Notes under the pieces: model-generated | What the model was told of the DNA's origin: nothing | Seen by the model: only the letters and a program-made list of their open reading frames with translations | Database searches by the model: none | Source of the DNA: Chromatiaceae bacterium | GTDB lineage: Bacteria > Pseudomonadota > Gammaproteobacteria > Chromatiales > Chromatiaceae | Length of the DNA stretch: 6,221 nucleotides | Direction of reading: 5' to 3' | Assembly (NCBI GenBank): GCA_012962365.1 | Contig: DTXR01000682.1 | Span: forward strand, 1-6,221 | Shown here: positions 6,161-6,221 of the stretch, in pieces | Layout of the letters: the number at the start of each line of letters is the position of its first letter | Numbering within the stretch: the stretch's first letter is position 1 | Position numbers and translations under genes: made by a program

Positions 6161-6221
6161 AGGGAAGCTCTGATTAACTCTATTTTCGTCATCCCGGCGA
6201 ATGCCGGGATCCAGTAGAATC
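6161..6221. repeat. REP/MITE-like intergenic repeat, cut by the window edge
   Basis: The segment contains a perfect 8-bp stem, ATCCCGGC / GCCGGGAT, with loop GAAT (6191-6210), inside the phrase CGTCATCCCGGCGAATGCCG. This style of palindrome is dispersed in many copies in numerous proteobacterial genomes. The preceding AGGGAAGCTCTGATTAACTC resembles the terminal inverted repeat of small transposon-derived elements, so 6161 may be one element end. The other end would lie beyond the window. Copy number cannot be judged here. Confidence 0.5.

Noticed and set aside
6143..6169. Bulged inverted repeat AGCT(CC)TCCC / GGGAAGCT
   Set aside because: It needs a two-base bulge and straddles the likely repeat boundary, so it is too weak to call as a regulatory site.
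6191..6210. Palindrome considered as an intrinsic terminator
   Set aside because: No T-run follows the stem on either strand, so a repeat element is more likely.

Overview
The window reads as one polycistronic operon on the minus strand, transcribed from right to left. It encodes what looks like a membrane-bound, cytochrome c-fed terminal oxidase of the cytochrome bd superfamily. The style (GC in the mid-50s by eye, strong AGGAG-type ribosome sites, ATGA gene overlaps, a REP-like palindrome at the right edge) suggests a proteobacterium, most likely a respiring, perhaps chemolithotrophic gammaproteobacterium. That taxonomic guess is an inference and is weak.

Layout in transcription order. At 6221-6078 is a non-coding stretch with a REP/MITE-like repeat (6161-6221), a leader with a 21-bp dyad (6098-6118) and an excellent ribosome site. 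Two 50-codon single-span membrane proteins follow (6077-5925 and 5911-5759). Next is a 633-residue polytopic protein related to CydA, the catalytic subunit of cytochrome bd oxidase (5753-3852). It is followed by a membrane-anchored diheme cytochrome c (3855-3019), then an 804-residue membrane protein with three cytochrome c domains fused to an ethylbenzene-dehydrogenase-type heme b domain (3022-608). Last is a SCO1/SenC copper chaperone (589 to the left edge, cut near its C-terminus). No gene on the plus strand is convincing; the long plus-strand reading frames lie antisense to these genes.

Proposed joint function (inference). Electrons from periplasmic donors would pass through the five c-type hemes of the two cytochrome subunits, and perhaps the b heme of the C-terminal domain, into the heme b-containing CydA-like core, which would reduce O2 or another small gas. 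The CydA-like protein keeps the positions expected for the heme-binding histidines, but it lacks the long quinol-binding Q-loop and the GRQPW motif. It also has a signal peptide, about four extra membrane spans and two histidine clusters predicted to face the periplasm. No CydB lies in the window. A SCO protein in the same operon raises the possibility that this bd-like enzyme, or a partner, carries copper; canonical bd oxidases contain none. This atypical oxidase module is the most interesting content of the window.
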